64,000 bases of DNA from Dyella choica (GTDB lineage: Bacteria > Pseudomonadota > Gammaproteobacteria > Xanthomonadales > Rhodanobacteraceae): positions 1 to 64,000 of the forward strand of contig NZ_RYYV01000019.1 of NCBI RefSeq assembly GCF_003977665.1. Reading direction: 5' to 3'. Shown piece after piece: positions 35,268-43,817 of this stretch; the first letter of the stretch is position 1, and every line of letters starts with the position of its first letter. The notes below the pieces were generated by a model. That model made no database searches. It worked only from the letters and a program-made list of their open reading frames with translations, and had not been told where the DNA came from. A program made the translations under genes and the position numbers.

Positions 35268-35981
35268 CTAGGGAACGGTCAAGTAATAGGTGAATGTATT
35301 GGTCATGCCCATGTTGCTGGTGGCGGTGCGCACGATGGTGTGCTGGCCGGGCGAAAGCGGCTTGAACATGAGGAAGTAGCCGTTGATCACCACCGGCTGA
35401 TAGGAACCGGTAATGCAGGAATCGAAGGTGGACTGCAGGCTCGGGTCGCCCTTCACCGAGTTCAGGCTGTCGGAGATGTAGTGATACTTCAGTACGTCTC
35501 TGACCGGCTTGCCGTCGAGCGTCACGCTGAGGCTGGTCATCATCATGTAGGTGCCGCTGTCCTGGTACAGGAAGTCATACAGCGATTGTCCGGGTGCTGG
35601 ACCGAAGTTCGGATTGGGGCAAGGCCAGGTGTCGGCCACCCAAGCGATCTGGAACAGGATGGCCTTGTCGCGAGGAATGGTGCACGAGCGGGTGTAGTTG
35701 CCGGGGCTCATAGCGAAGATCGGGGCTACGTACCATACCGGCCCCTGCTGGCCTACGGTGCAGAACTGTCCGGTGGGATCGAAGTAGGGGTTCTGGCTGT
35801 AAGGCTGTGCGTAAAGCCACTGCATCGACAAATTGGCCCAGCCGTTGATGCTGCGGTCGAACGGGTGAGACCACTTCGGGTATACGGGCGAGTCGTCCTG
35901 ATCGGGCTGCCACGCGTGAGCGGCGCTGACGCCAATCAGTGCGCAGCCAAACGCAAGCCATGTGCAAAGCTTCTTGTGCAT
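35268..35981 (-). CDS. Secreted protein of unknown function
   Basis: A 237-residue protein with a signal peptide (MHKKLCTWLAFGCALIGVSA, cleavage after AHA). The start at 35981 is set by GGAGAG upstream. The mature part has cysteines at CTVGQ, SCTIPRD, WPCPNP and DSCITG and a strand-rich end (PGQHTIVRTATSNMGMTNTF). I recognise no family. It converges with the DUF1190 operon. Confidence 0.65.
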   Translation of the reverse strand: MHKKLCTWLAFGCALIGVSAAHAWQPDQDDSPVYPKWSHPFDRSINGWANLSMQWLYAQPYSQNPYFDPTGQFCTVGQQGPVWYVAPIFAMSPGNYTRSCTIPRDKAILFQIAWVADTWPCPNPNFGPAPGQSLYDFLYQDSGTYMMMTSLSVTLDGKPVRDVLKYHYISDSLNSVKGDPSLQSTFDSCITGSYQPVVINGYFLMFKPLSPGQHTIVRTATSNMGMTNTFTYYLTVP

Positions 35982-36075
35982 AGATCTCTCCATCTGGTGT
36001 GAAGTGCTATACAGCGCGTGGGGGAGGCCGGAGCCTCTTGGGGAGTGTTGAGTTTTGCGCAGGCCGGTCGTAGCG

Positions 36076-36150
36076 CGCTTCCAGAAACGTGCCCAAACAG
36101 CACACGGCGGGCTTGCCGCAAATCAACATGAATCGCTTCCAGAAACGTGC
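36076..36150. repeat. Two 17-bp direct repeats before an AraC gene
   Basis: CGCTTCCAGAAACGTGC occurs at 36076-36092 and again, identical, at 36134-36150 (period 58 bases). The second copy ends 82 bases before the AraC-family start. Direct repeats of this size suit AraC-type operators. Confidence 0.6.
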
Positions 36151-36232
36151 TTTGTGCCGAACAACACTTGGCTTTTGCACGGAAGGTGTATGATCGGCGC
36201 TGCATCGGGGAAGCATTGCTAGGGGCATGCTT

Positions 36233-37123
36233 ATGTCGATCATGCAGACCGTGCTGCGCACGCCGCACTTCGAAGTGATCAGCCACGTTTGCCAGCGTCC
36301 GCGGGTGGCTTGCGGCACTGTCATTGGCGGTCTGCCTGCACGCTTCATCTTTACCCGGCGCGGCTCGTTCATGGTGCATGTCGGCAGCCGCTGCTGGTTC
36401 GCCAGGCCGGGGCAGGCGGTGTTCCTGGGGATGGGCATCGAATACCACGTCACCCATCCGGACGCCGAAAGCTGCGACTGCTGCACCGACGTGCTGATCA
36501 GCGAAGAGATGCTGGACATGCTCGGTGCGCACACCGACCCTGGCCAGCCTTGCCGTGCATTCGGCCATGATCTGCGATTCCAGAAAACGCATGTGGAATT
36601 GCTGCGCGGGTTGCTGCGCGGCGGTGACGCCGATGACGCCGAAGAGGTTTTACTGGATACGCTGAGCTATTTGACCGAGTCGTATGAAGCGGGAACGTCC
36701 GCAGCGTGTGGCATCAAGGTGATGCGCCAGGTGACGCGCGTGGAAGAGGCAATCGTCGGCCGCGCCGAGGAAAATCTCGGCGTGGAGGAGTTGGCGAAAG
36801 TGGCGGGCTGCTCGCCGTTCCATCTGTGCAGGATCTTCCGTGCCTGCACCGGGCAATCGCTACGGCAATTTCGCATGCAGCAGCGTTTGGGTTCGGCGCT
36901 GGGGCGTCTGGGGGACGGCGAACGTGACCTTGCCGCTCTCGCTTGCGACATGGGTTTCAACAGTCATAGCCATATGACCGACGCATTCCGGTTGGCGCTG
37001 GGCATGTCGCCCAGTGAGGTGCGCGATGACATGCGGCAAAGCGATTTGCAGGTTTTGAAAAATCGGCTACGGGATGTGCGGGGTCGCTGGAAGGATGGGA
37101 AGCCATCTTTGGCTGGTGCCTAA
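36233..37123 (+). CDS. AraC-family regulator
   Basis: A 296-residue regulator with a cupin-like N-terminal half (ARFIFTRRGSFMVHVGSRCW, then FARPGQAVFLGMGIEYHV) and a C-terminal double helix-turn-helix (GVEELAKVAGCSPFHLCRIF and LAALACDMGFNSHSHMTDAF, ending MSPSEVR). The start at 36233 is preferred over 36227 because AGGGG then stands seven bases upstream. A CDCC cluster near residue 84 could bind metal or sense redox state. The 17-bp direct repeats upstream may be its own site. Confidence 0.88.
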   Translation: MSIMQTVLRTPHFEVISHVCQRPRVACGTVIGGLPARFIFTRRGSFMVHVGSRCWFARPGQAVFLGMGIEYHVTHPDAESCDCCTDVLISEEMLDMLGAHTDPGQPCRAFGHDLRFQKTHVELLRGLLRGGDADDAEEVLLDTLSYLTESYEAGTSAACGIKVMRQVTRVEEAIVGRAEENLGVEELAKVAGCSPFHLCRIFRACTGQSLRQFRMQQRLGSALGRLGDGERDLAALACDMGFNSHSHMTDAFRLALGMSPSEVRDDMRQSDLQVLKNRLRDVRGRWKDGKPSLAGA

Positions 37124-37194
37124 GCGCAAGAGGGATTCGAGCATCTACCGGAATGGCACCCAAAAGGCGCGTAGGGTGCATCGTGGCCGTCTGT

Positions 37195-37860
37195 TCACGC
37201 CGCCTTGCGTCGCTGCGTGACGATCTGGCATTCCCGTACCATCGCCAGCAAGGCATCGCCGGCAATCAGCTCGATCGGCTTGCCGTGCACGAAGCGTTGC
37301 GCGTCGTCGGTGTAGTGGCCGATGGCGACGATCTTTACTGCGTCGGCACGGTGATGCATCAGCAGTCCGTACATTTCCCGCACCACGCGCACGTCGACCA
37401 GCTTGGTGCGCCATTGTTTGCATTGCACGAGGGTGGTCGCGCCGTCTTTGTGGAGAATCAGATCAATGCCGCCATCGGCGCCACCGAGCCCGATTTCGCG
37501 CACCTGGTAGCCCTGGCGCCGGAATGCTTCGCCGACCAGCATTTCGAATTCGCGCCAGTCCATCGCGCTCAAGCTGCGCAAACCGGATTGCGAGGTGAGC
37601 AGGTAGTGGCGACGCCGGCTGTCGAGGTAGGAGATCAGCGCGGCCAGCCAGCAAGCAGTCAGCAGCAGCCAGGCGGCCGGAGCGTAGGCGCCGTCGGCGA
37701 GCGTGGTTCCCAGCGCCTGGCCGACCGGACCGCCGAACATGGTCATGCACCAGGCCAGGCCGTAGCGCATTGCGGCATAGCCGGCCAGGCCCAGAACGAT
37801 GCCGGCCTGCCATGGCAGCTTGGAAACCATCTCAATGCCGTCGTCTTTGCGCCTTCCCAC
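37195..37860 (-). CDS. Membrane-anchored Mrr-like restriction endonuclease-fold protein
   Basis: A 221-residue protein. Two or three membrane segments occupy residues 10-85, followed by an Mrr_cat domain: FEMLVGEAFRRQGYQV, GGADGGIDLIL, LVQCKQW. The PD-(D/E)xK residues (D in GGID, then Q-C-K) are intact, so nuclease activity is possible. The GTG start at 37860 is chosen for its GGGAGGGGG ribosome site. Such proteins are usually single genes of unknown role and need not be part of a restriction system. A related protein with an altered site lies at 63366. Confidence 0.78.
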   Translation of the reverse strand: MGRRKDDGIEMVSKLPWQAGIVLGLAGYAAMRYGLAWCMTMFGGPVGQALGTTLADGAYAPAAWLLLTACWLAALISYLDSRRRHYLLTSQSGLRSLSAMDWREFEMLVGEAFRRQGYQVREIGLGGADGGIDLILHKDGATTLVQCKQWRTKLVDVRVVREMYGLLMHHRADAVKIVAIGHYTDDAQRFVHGKPIELIAGDALLAMVRECQIVTQRRKAA

Positions 37861-38281
37861 CGCCCCCTCCCGAGCGTCTGCTTTTTGTTCGTATGGCTTG
37901 CCTGATCCACGCAAGCAGTCAGTCACTGCAAGCAGGAAATGCGCCAATGGATGAGCTTGGCTGGCTTGCTCGAGGCTGACTGGCCGAGTTCAGGGTGGGG
38001 CGGGATAATGCACGGAAGTGCTTGTTTTGCCTAGCACAAGCGCAAGCGGGCAAACCGTGGGGGCGCCAGATATTGAGATGTGGTTCACATTATCTTGTGA
38101 CTCCCTGCGTCACCTGACGCAATGGGTACGGCGCGGCGTGTCGTTCAGGTCGCCAGCTAGCGGCGTAGCGTGCACGTGTACACGCGCCACGCACGGCGCG
38201 CCGTCGGGTCTGGCGGGGCGGATCAGCATGCGCATCCATTTGGCATGCTTTCAAGTTAGGGAACGCCCATCCCTAGCGTGC
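37861..38281. other. Gene-free gap
   Basis: About 420 bases. The frames here lack ribosome sites. Around 38170-38205 there is a GC-rich patch with several overlapping palindromes (GCACGTGTACAC, GGCGCGCC), but no clear single structure. Confidence 0.4.
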
Positions 38282-38692
38282 TCAGGCGGCGAGACGTTTC
38301 AGCGCAATGCCCAGCGCGATGCTGTAGCTGGTGCGTGCATCCCCATTGACGACCACGGTGGCCACAGCTCCGGAAGCGTTGGCGGGTTCAAGCGAAGCCT
38401 CGCCGTCCTGCACTTCGACATAAGGCATGTCCAGCGCGTCCAGTGCATCGCCAAGTCCCGCTTCGGGATGCAACTGCGACTGCTGAGCGAGGGTACCCGG
38501 TGCGAGCACCATGAATTCCGTGCTGTGCGGGCGAGCCGTGCGCACTCGAGCGACGAACTCGCGCAGACCCGTACAGGTACACACTTCAACCGTACGCCCG
38601 GCCGCCAATGCCAGTTGCTTGAGCTGACCGAGCAGCTCGCGGCTGAGCGAGGGGGCATGAACCTGGGGGCCTTGTACGATCATGATGGTCAT
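38282..38692 (-). CDS. AroQ-like (type II dehydroquinase fold) protein lacking the active site
   Basis: A 136-residue protein whose pattern follows type II 3-dehydroquinate dehydratase: a GP dipeptide after the first strand, EFVARVRTA, VLAPGTLAQ, then LGDALDALDMPYVEV and a closing SYSIALGIALKRLA. The family's catalytic motifs (GTREPxxYG loop and the HTS histidine) are absent, so it is unlikely to catalyse the shikimate step. It may be a degenerate relative with a binding role. The assignment is by pattern only and moderately uncertain. Confidence 0.45.
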   Translation of the reverse strand: MTIMIVQGPQVHAPSLSRELLGQLKQLALAAGRTVEVCTCTGLREFVARVRTARPHSTEFMVLAPGTLAQQSQLHPEAGLGDALDALDMPYVEVQDGEASLEPANASGAVATVVVNGDARTSYSIALGIALKRLAA

Positions 38693-38864
38693 GCTGCCGA
38701 ACCCGCGTGCGTTTCATGGATGGCGCATGTTCGCGTCAGCATCGGTAAAGGCGCTATATGGAGGGCCCGCAGGATGCGTAAATTCTTCGCAAAGGACGGC
38801 GCCGACGTGGCAAACGTAACGGCGTTGCGGCAAGATGCCGCCACCATCAGGAGGGGAATCGTCC

Positions 38865-39782
38865 ATGCTCAACTTGCCGCCCAAGGACCCACGCTCGCTG
38901 CTCGGACGCTTTCGTTACGGCGGCGTGCTGGTAGCCATCATCATCACCTTCCTGTTGTTCAACAGCATTTTCGTGGTGTCGCCCAGTGAAGAGGCGGGGA
39001 CGCGCTGGATGGGTGGTACGCCGATGACCTCGGTGCCGCTCAAGACCGGCGTGCATTTCAAGGTACCGTTCTTCGAATCCGTGGATCGCCTGCAGACAAG
39101 CCGTTCGGTCTACGTGCTGAATGGTCTGGACGTTTATACCAACGACAACCAGAAAGTCACCATCGACGTCAGCCTGATCTACAAGATACCCAGCTCCGCC
39201 GTCATGAATCTGCTTTATCAGGTTGGGCGCGCAGGTTCAGTGGATGTCGAAACCACCATCTTGCCGGTGGTGCGCGATCGTGCGCTGGCGGCTTTCGCGC
39301 GCTACAACACCCTAACCATCTCCGACCAGCGTACACAAATCACCGCGCAAATGCGCCGCGACATCAGCGATGCCTTGCAGCGATTGTTCAACGTGGACGT
39401 GATCGACGTGCAGCTGGTCGGCATCCATTACTCGCCGATCTTCGACCAATCCATCGAAGAAGCCGTACGCGCCAAGAACCTGGCGGTGCAGGCGGAGAAT
39501 ACGGTGGCGCAGAAGCGCTACGAAGGCGAACAGAAAACCGTTACCGCGCACGCGGAAGCCACCGCGGCGGTGGAGCGCGCCAATGGTGAAGCGCAGGCCA
39601 CCGTGCTGCAGGCGCAGGCTCAGGCCAAAGCCATTGAAACCGTGGGCCAGGCGCTGAAAAGCAATCCCGAATACAGCCGTTTCTATGGCTTGCAGCATTG
39701 GAACGGCATTCTTCCCCAGGTGGTGGGCGCGGGTTCCATTCCGATGATCGATCTGAGCAAGGGGCAGGACACCGGTAAATAG
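38865..39782 (+). CDS. SPFH/prohibitin-family membrane protein
   Basis: A 305-residue protein with one N-terminal membrane segment (residues 20-38), an SPFH domain (VSPSEEAGTRWMGG, VPLKTGVHFKVPFFESV, residues 40-210) and a long Ala/Glu-rich coiled coil (residues 205-270). Proteins of this type build ring or cage assemblies in the inner membrane and often act with AAA proteases. AGGAGG stands upstream of the ATG. No protease gene is adjacent. Confidence 0.88.
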   Translation: MLNLPPKDPRSLLGRFRYGGVLVAIIITFLLFNSIFVVSPSEEAGTRWMGGTPMTSVPLKTGVHFKVPFFESVDRLQTSRSVYVLNGLDVYTNDNQKVTIDVSLIYKIPSSAVMNLLYQVGRAGSVDVETTILPVVRDRALAAFARYNTLTISDQRTQITAQMRRDISDALQRLFNVDVIDVQLVGIHYSPIFDQSIEEAVRAKNLAVQAENTVAQKRYEGEQKTVTAHAEATAAVERANGEAQATVLQAQAQAKAIETVGQALKSNPEYSRFYGLQHWNGILPQVVGAGSIPMIDLSKGQDTGK

Positions 39783-39835
39783 CTGCTGTCTCTAAGGATG
39801 GCCTGAAAAAAATCCGAGATGGACTTTTTCAGTGC

Positions 39836-39903
39836 GTAGGCTGGGATGGCAATCCCAGCATCGGGACGTCGTGTGGAAAGCCGGGATTGTCATCCCAGGC
39901 TAC
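39836..39903. repeat. GTAG-headed REP pair
   Basis: GTAGGCTGGGATGGCAATCC on the left is canonical; the right half has GCCGGGATTGTCATCCCAGG then CTAC, with two changes. It lies between the SPFH gene and the borosin operon end. Confidence 0.8.
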
Positions 39904-39935
39904 GCGTTACACCACCAGCCTTCCTGGCCGGTTCG

Positions 39936-41768
39936 TCATTCAGAGGAATTCGCGTACGGATGCTTGTCGGCGAGCTTGCCGTTGCCGGTATAGGTGGGCG
40001 CGCGGGGCGTGTGCTCGTCCATGCTGATCACCACGCGATTGCGGCCGTCGCGCTTGGCGCGATAAAGCGCGCTATCGGCGGCAAGTAGCAGTCGCCGCAG
40101 GTCGTAGCCGTAGTGGGCCGTGGAGGCGATACCGAAGCTGGCGGTAAGTGCGACATGGTCTTGCGTGTCGTTGGTGGTGGCCTGCAACGCCAGGCGGATC
40201 TTTTCTGCGCGTTCGAGCGCCTGGATGAGCGTGGATTCCGGCAGCAGTATGCCGAATTCTTCACCGCCGATACGGCCGAATACGTCGCAGGAGTGCAGAT
40301 GCTGCTGGCAGACCGACACGGCCCGCTTCAATGCGGTGTCGCCCACGACGTGGCCGTGCGTGTCGTTGATGTCCTTGAAGTGGTCCAGGTCGATCAGCAC
40401 CAGGCAGGCCCCACGCAGCGACTTGGCCGCGTAGCGCAGGGTCTGTTCCGCTTCTTCGACGAAATGCTGGCGATTGAAGATACCGGTAAGACCATCCCGG
40501 CGCGCCAGGCGCATGAAGCGCAGTTGCGAGCGCTTGAGGCGATACAGCCAGAAGGCGATCGAGGCCAGCACCGTTAGCAGCAGCGTGATGTAAAGGCGAC
40601 TGGTCACGACGGCTTTGCCGTTGAGTGCCTGCTGCAGCTGCAGGATCTGGTTTTGCTTGTTCAGTTCGTTGAGTTCGATTTTCTTGGTTTCTACCTGCTG
40701 TTTGACGATCTGATAGGAGAGGGCCTTTTCGCGGATGTCATCGAGATGTTCTTTGTCGGCAGCCACATATTTTTCGTGATAGGCGAGCGCTTCGCGCAGA
40801 TTGCCGTACTGCTGCTCAACTTGATAAAGAAGCTGGTAGGCCTTGATCAGGGGTTCGGTGAGGTTGCTCCTGGAGGCCACATCTACGGTGGCCATGGCAT
40901 ATTTTTGGGCCAGCGCAACGTTGCCTTTCTTCCAGTAGGCCTGCGCGAGAAGCACGTTGTATTCGGCGGTCAGTGCTTGATAGTTGAGTCCTTTCACTTC
41001 ATCGTTGGTGGCTTGCAGAATGGCGAGGGCATCATCCGTTCTGTCCTGCTGCAAGTCCAAAACCGCTATGTCGCGCCGTATCGTGTCGGCCGCTAGTTTG
41101 TCCCCAACATCAAGGCATCGCTTGATGCCTTTCTGAAACAGTTCGCCGGCTATTCGCTTTTGGCCGCCGCGAATTTCGGCGTGCAATTGGAGCATATGGC
41201 CGATGCAGCCAATATTGCCCTTCGGATAATCGGCGATGATCTGCTTGGCATAGCCTGCGGCGAGGTCATATTGACCGACTTCGCTAAGTAGCTGCGAGGC
41301 TTCTCCAAGGATCGGAAAGCGCGCTCCTTGATCGGCAACGGGCGGGAGGTTTTCCAGTGCGCGATCCAGGTATTCGAAGGCTTCCTCGTAGTGATGCTGG
41401 ACGCCCAGGACGTTGATCAGGGCGGCTGTCGCCCGTGTTCTTAGCTCGTTGTCGGGGGCTTGCTTGACCACTGCCTCAAGCAGCGACTTGGCCTTGTCTT
41501 CCCGGCCGCTGTAGTCGGCCTGCCAGCCTTCCAGAAAGCGAAGACGCCACTTCTGTGCTTCGGACATTTCAGTTGTCCGGCCTTCGAGCCCGTCAAGGAG
41601 TCTGACAAAGCCAGGGTTGTCGGTGGTTTTTATGCTGTCGGCCTGGACCAGTAGTTGCGTGATGTCGTTCGAAGCATGTACGGCGGCCATGCCTGTGCTT
41701 GCGAGCATGACGAGCAGCAGGAAGATTCCTGCGTACGGCTTCCGGCGTTTGGAGCCGGCGGCGTGCAT
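39936..41768 (-). CDS. TPR-repeat diguanylate cyclase in the borosin operon
   Basis: A 610-residue protein: signal or anchor (residues 10-32), a TPR-like helical-repeat region (about 35-350), a coiled coil (355-390), a membrane segment (about 393-412) and a GGDEF domain at the end. The catalytic motif reads GGEEF (IGGEEFGILL), intact. The RxxD inhibitory site is absent (HSCD at that place), so product inhibition is not expected. The sensor part lies in the periplasm. Its ATG directly abuts the TAA of the borosin precursor gene, so it is co-transcribed and possibly coupled. Confidence 0.92.
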   Translation of the reverse strand: MHAAGSKRRKPYAGIFLLLVMLASTGMAAVHASNDITQLLVQADSIKTTDNPGFVRLLDGLEGRTTEMSEAQKWRLRFLEGWQADYSGREDKAKSLLEAVVKQAPDNELRTRATAALINVLGVQHHYEEAFEYLDRALENLPPVADQGARFPILGEASQLLSEVGQYDLAAGYAKQIIADYPKGNIGCIGHMLQLHAEIRGGQKRIAGELFQKGIKRCLDVGDKLAADTIRRDIAVLDLQQDRTDDALAILQATNDEVKGLNYQALTAEYNVLLAQAYWKKGNVALAQKYAMATVDVASRSNLTEPLIKAYQLLYQVEQQYGNLREALAYHEKYVAADKEHLDDIREKALSYQIVKQQVETKKIELNELNKQNQILQLQQALNGKAVVTSRLYITLLLTVLASIAFWLYRLKRSQLRFMRLARRDGLTGIFNRQHFVEEAEQTLRYAAKSLRGACLVLIDLDHFKDINDTHGHVVGDTALKRAVSVCQQHLHSCDVFGRIGGEEFGILLPESTLIQALERAEKIRLALQATTNDTQDHVALTASFGIASTAHYGYDLRRLLLAADSALYRAKRDGRNRVVISMDEHTPRAPTYTGNGKLADKHPYANSSE

Positions 41769-42059
41769 TTACTGAGCGGAAGTTGTCGAGGAAGAAGACG
41801 GCTGGCGCGTGTCTCTCTCGCCGGGTTCGTCATCCTCTTCTTCTTCTTCCTCCTCCTCTTCGCCCGGCATGACATAACCGACAGGTGTTTTCCCCTGCAG
41901 CAGTGCCAGCAACTGGGCAGCATCGTTGTTCAAGATGGCCGAGCGAAGCGGGCCTTCAATCGAGGCGTTGCCAAGCGCTAGTTCCATTGCGTCCTTGGTG
42001 ATGTCGCCCCATCGAGCTTCACCGCCTATGGTTTCCAAAAAGCGCATGACATTCGACAT
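41769..42059 (-). CDS. Split borosin precursor peptide
   Basis: A 96-residue protein. Residues 1-57 form a helical domain (MSNVMRFLETIGGEARWGDI ... LRSAILNNDAAQLLALLQGK) that follows the layout of the borosin binding domain seen in split precursors such as SonA and in the C-terminal part of OphMA. Residues 58-65 (TPVGYVMP) are the likely methylated core, and nine consecutive Glu then DDE follow, with a Ser/Thr-rich tail. The start at 42059 is chosen by that homology; the frame extends to 42152. It lies 166 bases downstream of the methyltransferase and abuts the TPR-GGDEF gene. The core assignment is inference. Confidence 0.75.
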   Translation of the reverse strand: MSNVMRFLETIGGEARWGDITKDAMELALGNASIEGPLRSAILNNDAAQLLALLQGKTPVGYVMPGEEEEEEEEEDDEPGERDTRQPSSSSTTSAQ

Positions 42060-42225
42060 CCAAAATACCCCCGTATCCAATGCTTGGGCGCCCCTCGGTG
42101 GGCAATCGTCATCGTCCCTGCTGAGTGACTGACGCATCATCATATCGCGCAACGGATGGAGGCGTCGCCGATATCTGCGGGAACAAGGCGTTGCCTCCCT
42201 TGTTTATCCCTGCGAATGGCCGCTC

Positions 42226-43023
42226 TCAGGCCAATGCCTCCAGGCGGGCGCGAATTTCATGGTCGGCCTCCAGCGGTCGAGCCGGCGGGATGGCCAGCGT
42301 GTCGGCCATGCCGAATTCAGCCAGTGGCAAGGCCCCTAGCGCAAGCAACTCCCTGCGAGGGGACTGGAAGGGCAGGGTGGCGGCACGATAGATCACCACT
42401 TGATGGTCCAGGGTGTAGTGCCGCGCGAGCACATCCACCAGCACCTGGCGATGTGCCTCGCCGGTCGAGAAACGCATGAGTGTTTTGTCGCCCGCTACCC
42501 CGACCTGCCACAGGATCAGCCACGCGCTCGGATCGATACAGCGGCGATAAAGCATGAACTGACTGGCTTCGTAATGCTGGCAGCCGCGGGCGCCTGGGTC
42601 GATGCCGAGATCGGCATACAGGCAGTCTTCGGAGGAAATGCCCGGTTCCATGTGGGCGTGGTAGCCCTTGCTGCGCGCGGTCCGGATGGCCTTGTGCGGG
42701 ACCCAGGCGAAGACGCCTGGGTGTCCGTAGAACACGCCGCAGACGCGCCTGCCGGCACTTACCTCGGCCATGATGGCGTTCACCATCTGCCGGTAGGTCT
42801 TCATCCTCGACTTGCCTTCCTGGTAGTACGGCTGCAGGCTGCGCACGTCTTCGTTCATGCCTTGCAGCCACAGTTCGACGATGCCGTCGGACACCAGGGT
42901 GAACACCACATCGGCCTGTTCGATATAGGCGTGGGCGCGCCGGCTGAGGTGGGATCCCAGCGTCATGCCTATACCCACGCAGGCCAGGCTTCCCTTGGGC
43001 TGTATGCTGTCCAAAACTTCCAT
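42226..43023 (-). CDS. Borosin alpha-N-methyltransferase (tetrapyrrole-methylase fold)
   Basis: A 265-residue enzyme closely following the methyltransferase half of OphMA/SonM-type borosin enzymes: GSLACVGIGM, PYYQEGKSRMKTYRQM, GVFYGHPGVFAWVPHKA, PGISSEDCLYADLGIDP and YEASQFMLYRR. The residues matching OphMA Arg72, Tyr76 and Tyr98 are Arg73, Tyr77 and Tyr99, so it should be active. The family methylates backbone amides of a precursor using S-adenosylmethionine. Here the precursor is encoded separately, immediately downstream (split borosin). General tetrapyrrole methylases lack this FYGHPGVF and EDCLxADL combination. Confidence 0.88.
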   Translation of the reverse strand: MEVLDSIQPKGSLACVGIGMTLGSHLSRRAHAYIEQADVVFTLVSDGIVELWLQGMNEDVRSLQPYYQEGKSRMKTYRQMVNAIMAEVSAGRRVCGVFYGHPGVFAWVPHKAIRTARSKGYHAHMEPGISSEDCLYADLGIDPGARGCQHYEASQFMLYRRCIDPSAWLILWQVGVAGDKTLMRFSTGEAHRQVLVDVLARHYTLDHQVVIYRAATLPFQSPRRELLALGALPLAEFGMADTLAIPPARPLEADHEIRARLEALA

Positions 43024-43100
43024 CCCCTACTGCTTGCGTAGCGGTATTGTGCCCTGGGCGGCGATGGTCGAGCGCCTTGACAGCTTGGATGGGAGCAGAC

Positions 43101-43736
43101 TTGAGCGAGCGCGCGACACCGGATGATTGGGATTTGCCTGATCCTGAAAGATCCGGCCGAACGTTCGTCTACGTGCTGCCGTCCCAGGGTGAGGACTTGA
43201 CCAAGCTGGGTTTCACGCAAGATCCGGTGCAGCGGTTTCGCAGTTTCCATCCGCGGTTCTTCGCTTTGTTCGACCTGGAAAGCGGCCTGCTGGTGGAGAC
43301 CGGGCGGCTGCGCGACGCACGGCGATTGGAGCGGTTGCTGATCGAGCGTTGGCCGGACCATCGCGCCCCGGCTCCCTTGTTGGTGGCGGAGGCAGCCGGC
43401 GGTCACACCGAATGGTTCCGTGGTATAGGGGGAGAGGTGGATGCATTCGTACGCCGTACAGCGGAGCGTTACGGCTATGCATTGCATGCGCCCTTGAGCG
43501 CCTGGCTGCGTGCGCGCTTTTCGGAGCGGGCGGACCAGCTTTACGAGTGGTCGCAGCGTCTGCTGGAGATGATCGAGTGGCAAACAGCGAATCTGCCGCC
43601 GGAGGAACGCAATCTACGTTATGCCAAGGCGCTGCGTGACAATCTCGACGCTTGTCACGCAGTCGGCATGAATCTGCATGCACTGTTGCCGGCCAGGGTG
43701 ATGGCCTGGTATGCATCCGCGCGAGGCAACGGCTAG
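43101..43736 (+). CDS. GIY-YIG / T5orf172-like nuclease-domain protein
   Basis: A 211-residue protein with a GIY-YIG-like core: FVYVLPSQGEDLTKLGFTQD then RFRSFHPRFFALFDL, DARRLERLLIERW. This follows the T5orf172 (GIY-YIG) arrangement with K-LG-T in the second strand. The start is uncertain: TTG at 43101 has GGGAG upstream, ATG at 43089 has none. It diverges from the borosin methyltransferase with about 77 bases between them, so they share a control region. Function and target are unknown. Confidence 0.6.
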   Translation: MSERATPDDWDLPDPERSGRTFVYVLPSQGEDLTKLGFTQDPVQRFRSFHPRFFALFDLESGLLVETGRLRDARRLERLLIERWPDHRAPAPLLVAEAAGGHTEWFRGIGGEVDAFVRRTAERYGYALHAPLSAWLRARFSERADQLYEWSQRLLEMIEWQTANLPPEERNLRYAKALRDNLDACHAVGMNLHALLPARVMAWYASARGNG

Positions 43737-43817
43737 ATGCAGCTCGTCCGGTGACGCTGCTGACAGTATGTTGTCAGCAGCCTCGATTAAGCTGCGCATA
43801 CCTTTTTTGTGGAACCC

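Noticed and set aside
38018-38989. Plus-strand frame running over the AroQ-like gene and into the SPFH gene
   Set aside because: It crosses the minus-strand gene and the start of the SPFH gene, has no ribosome site, and its product has no coherent domain.
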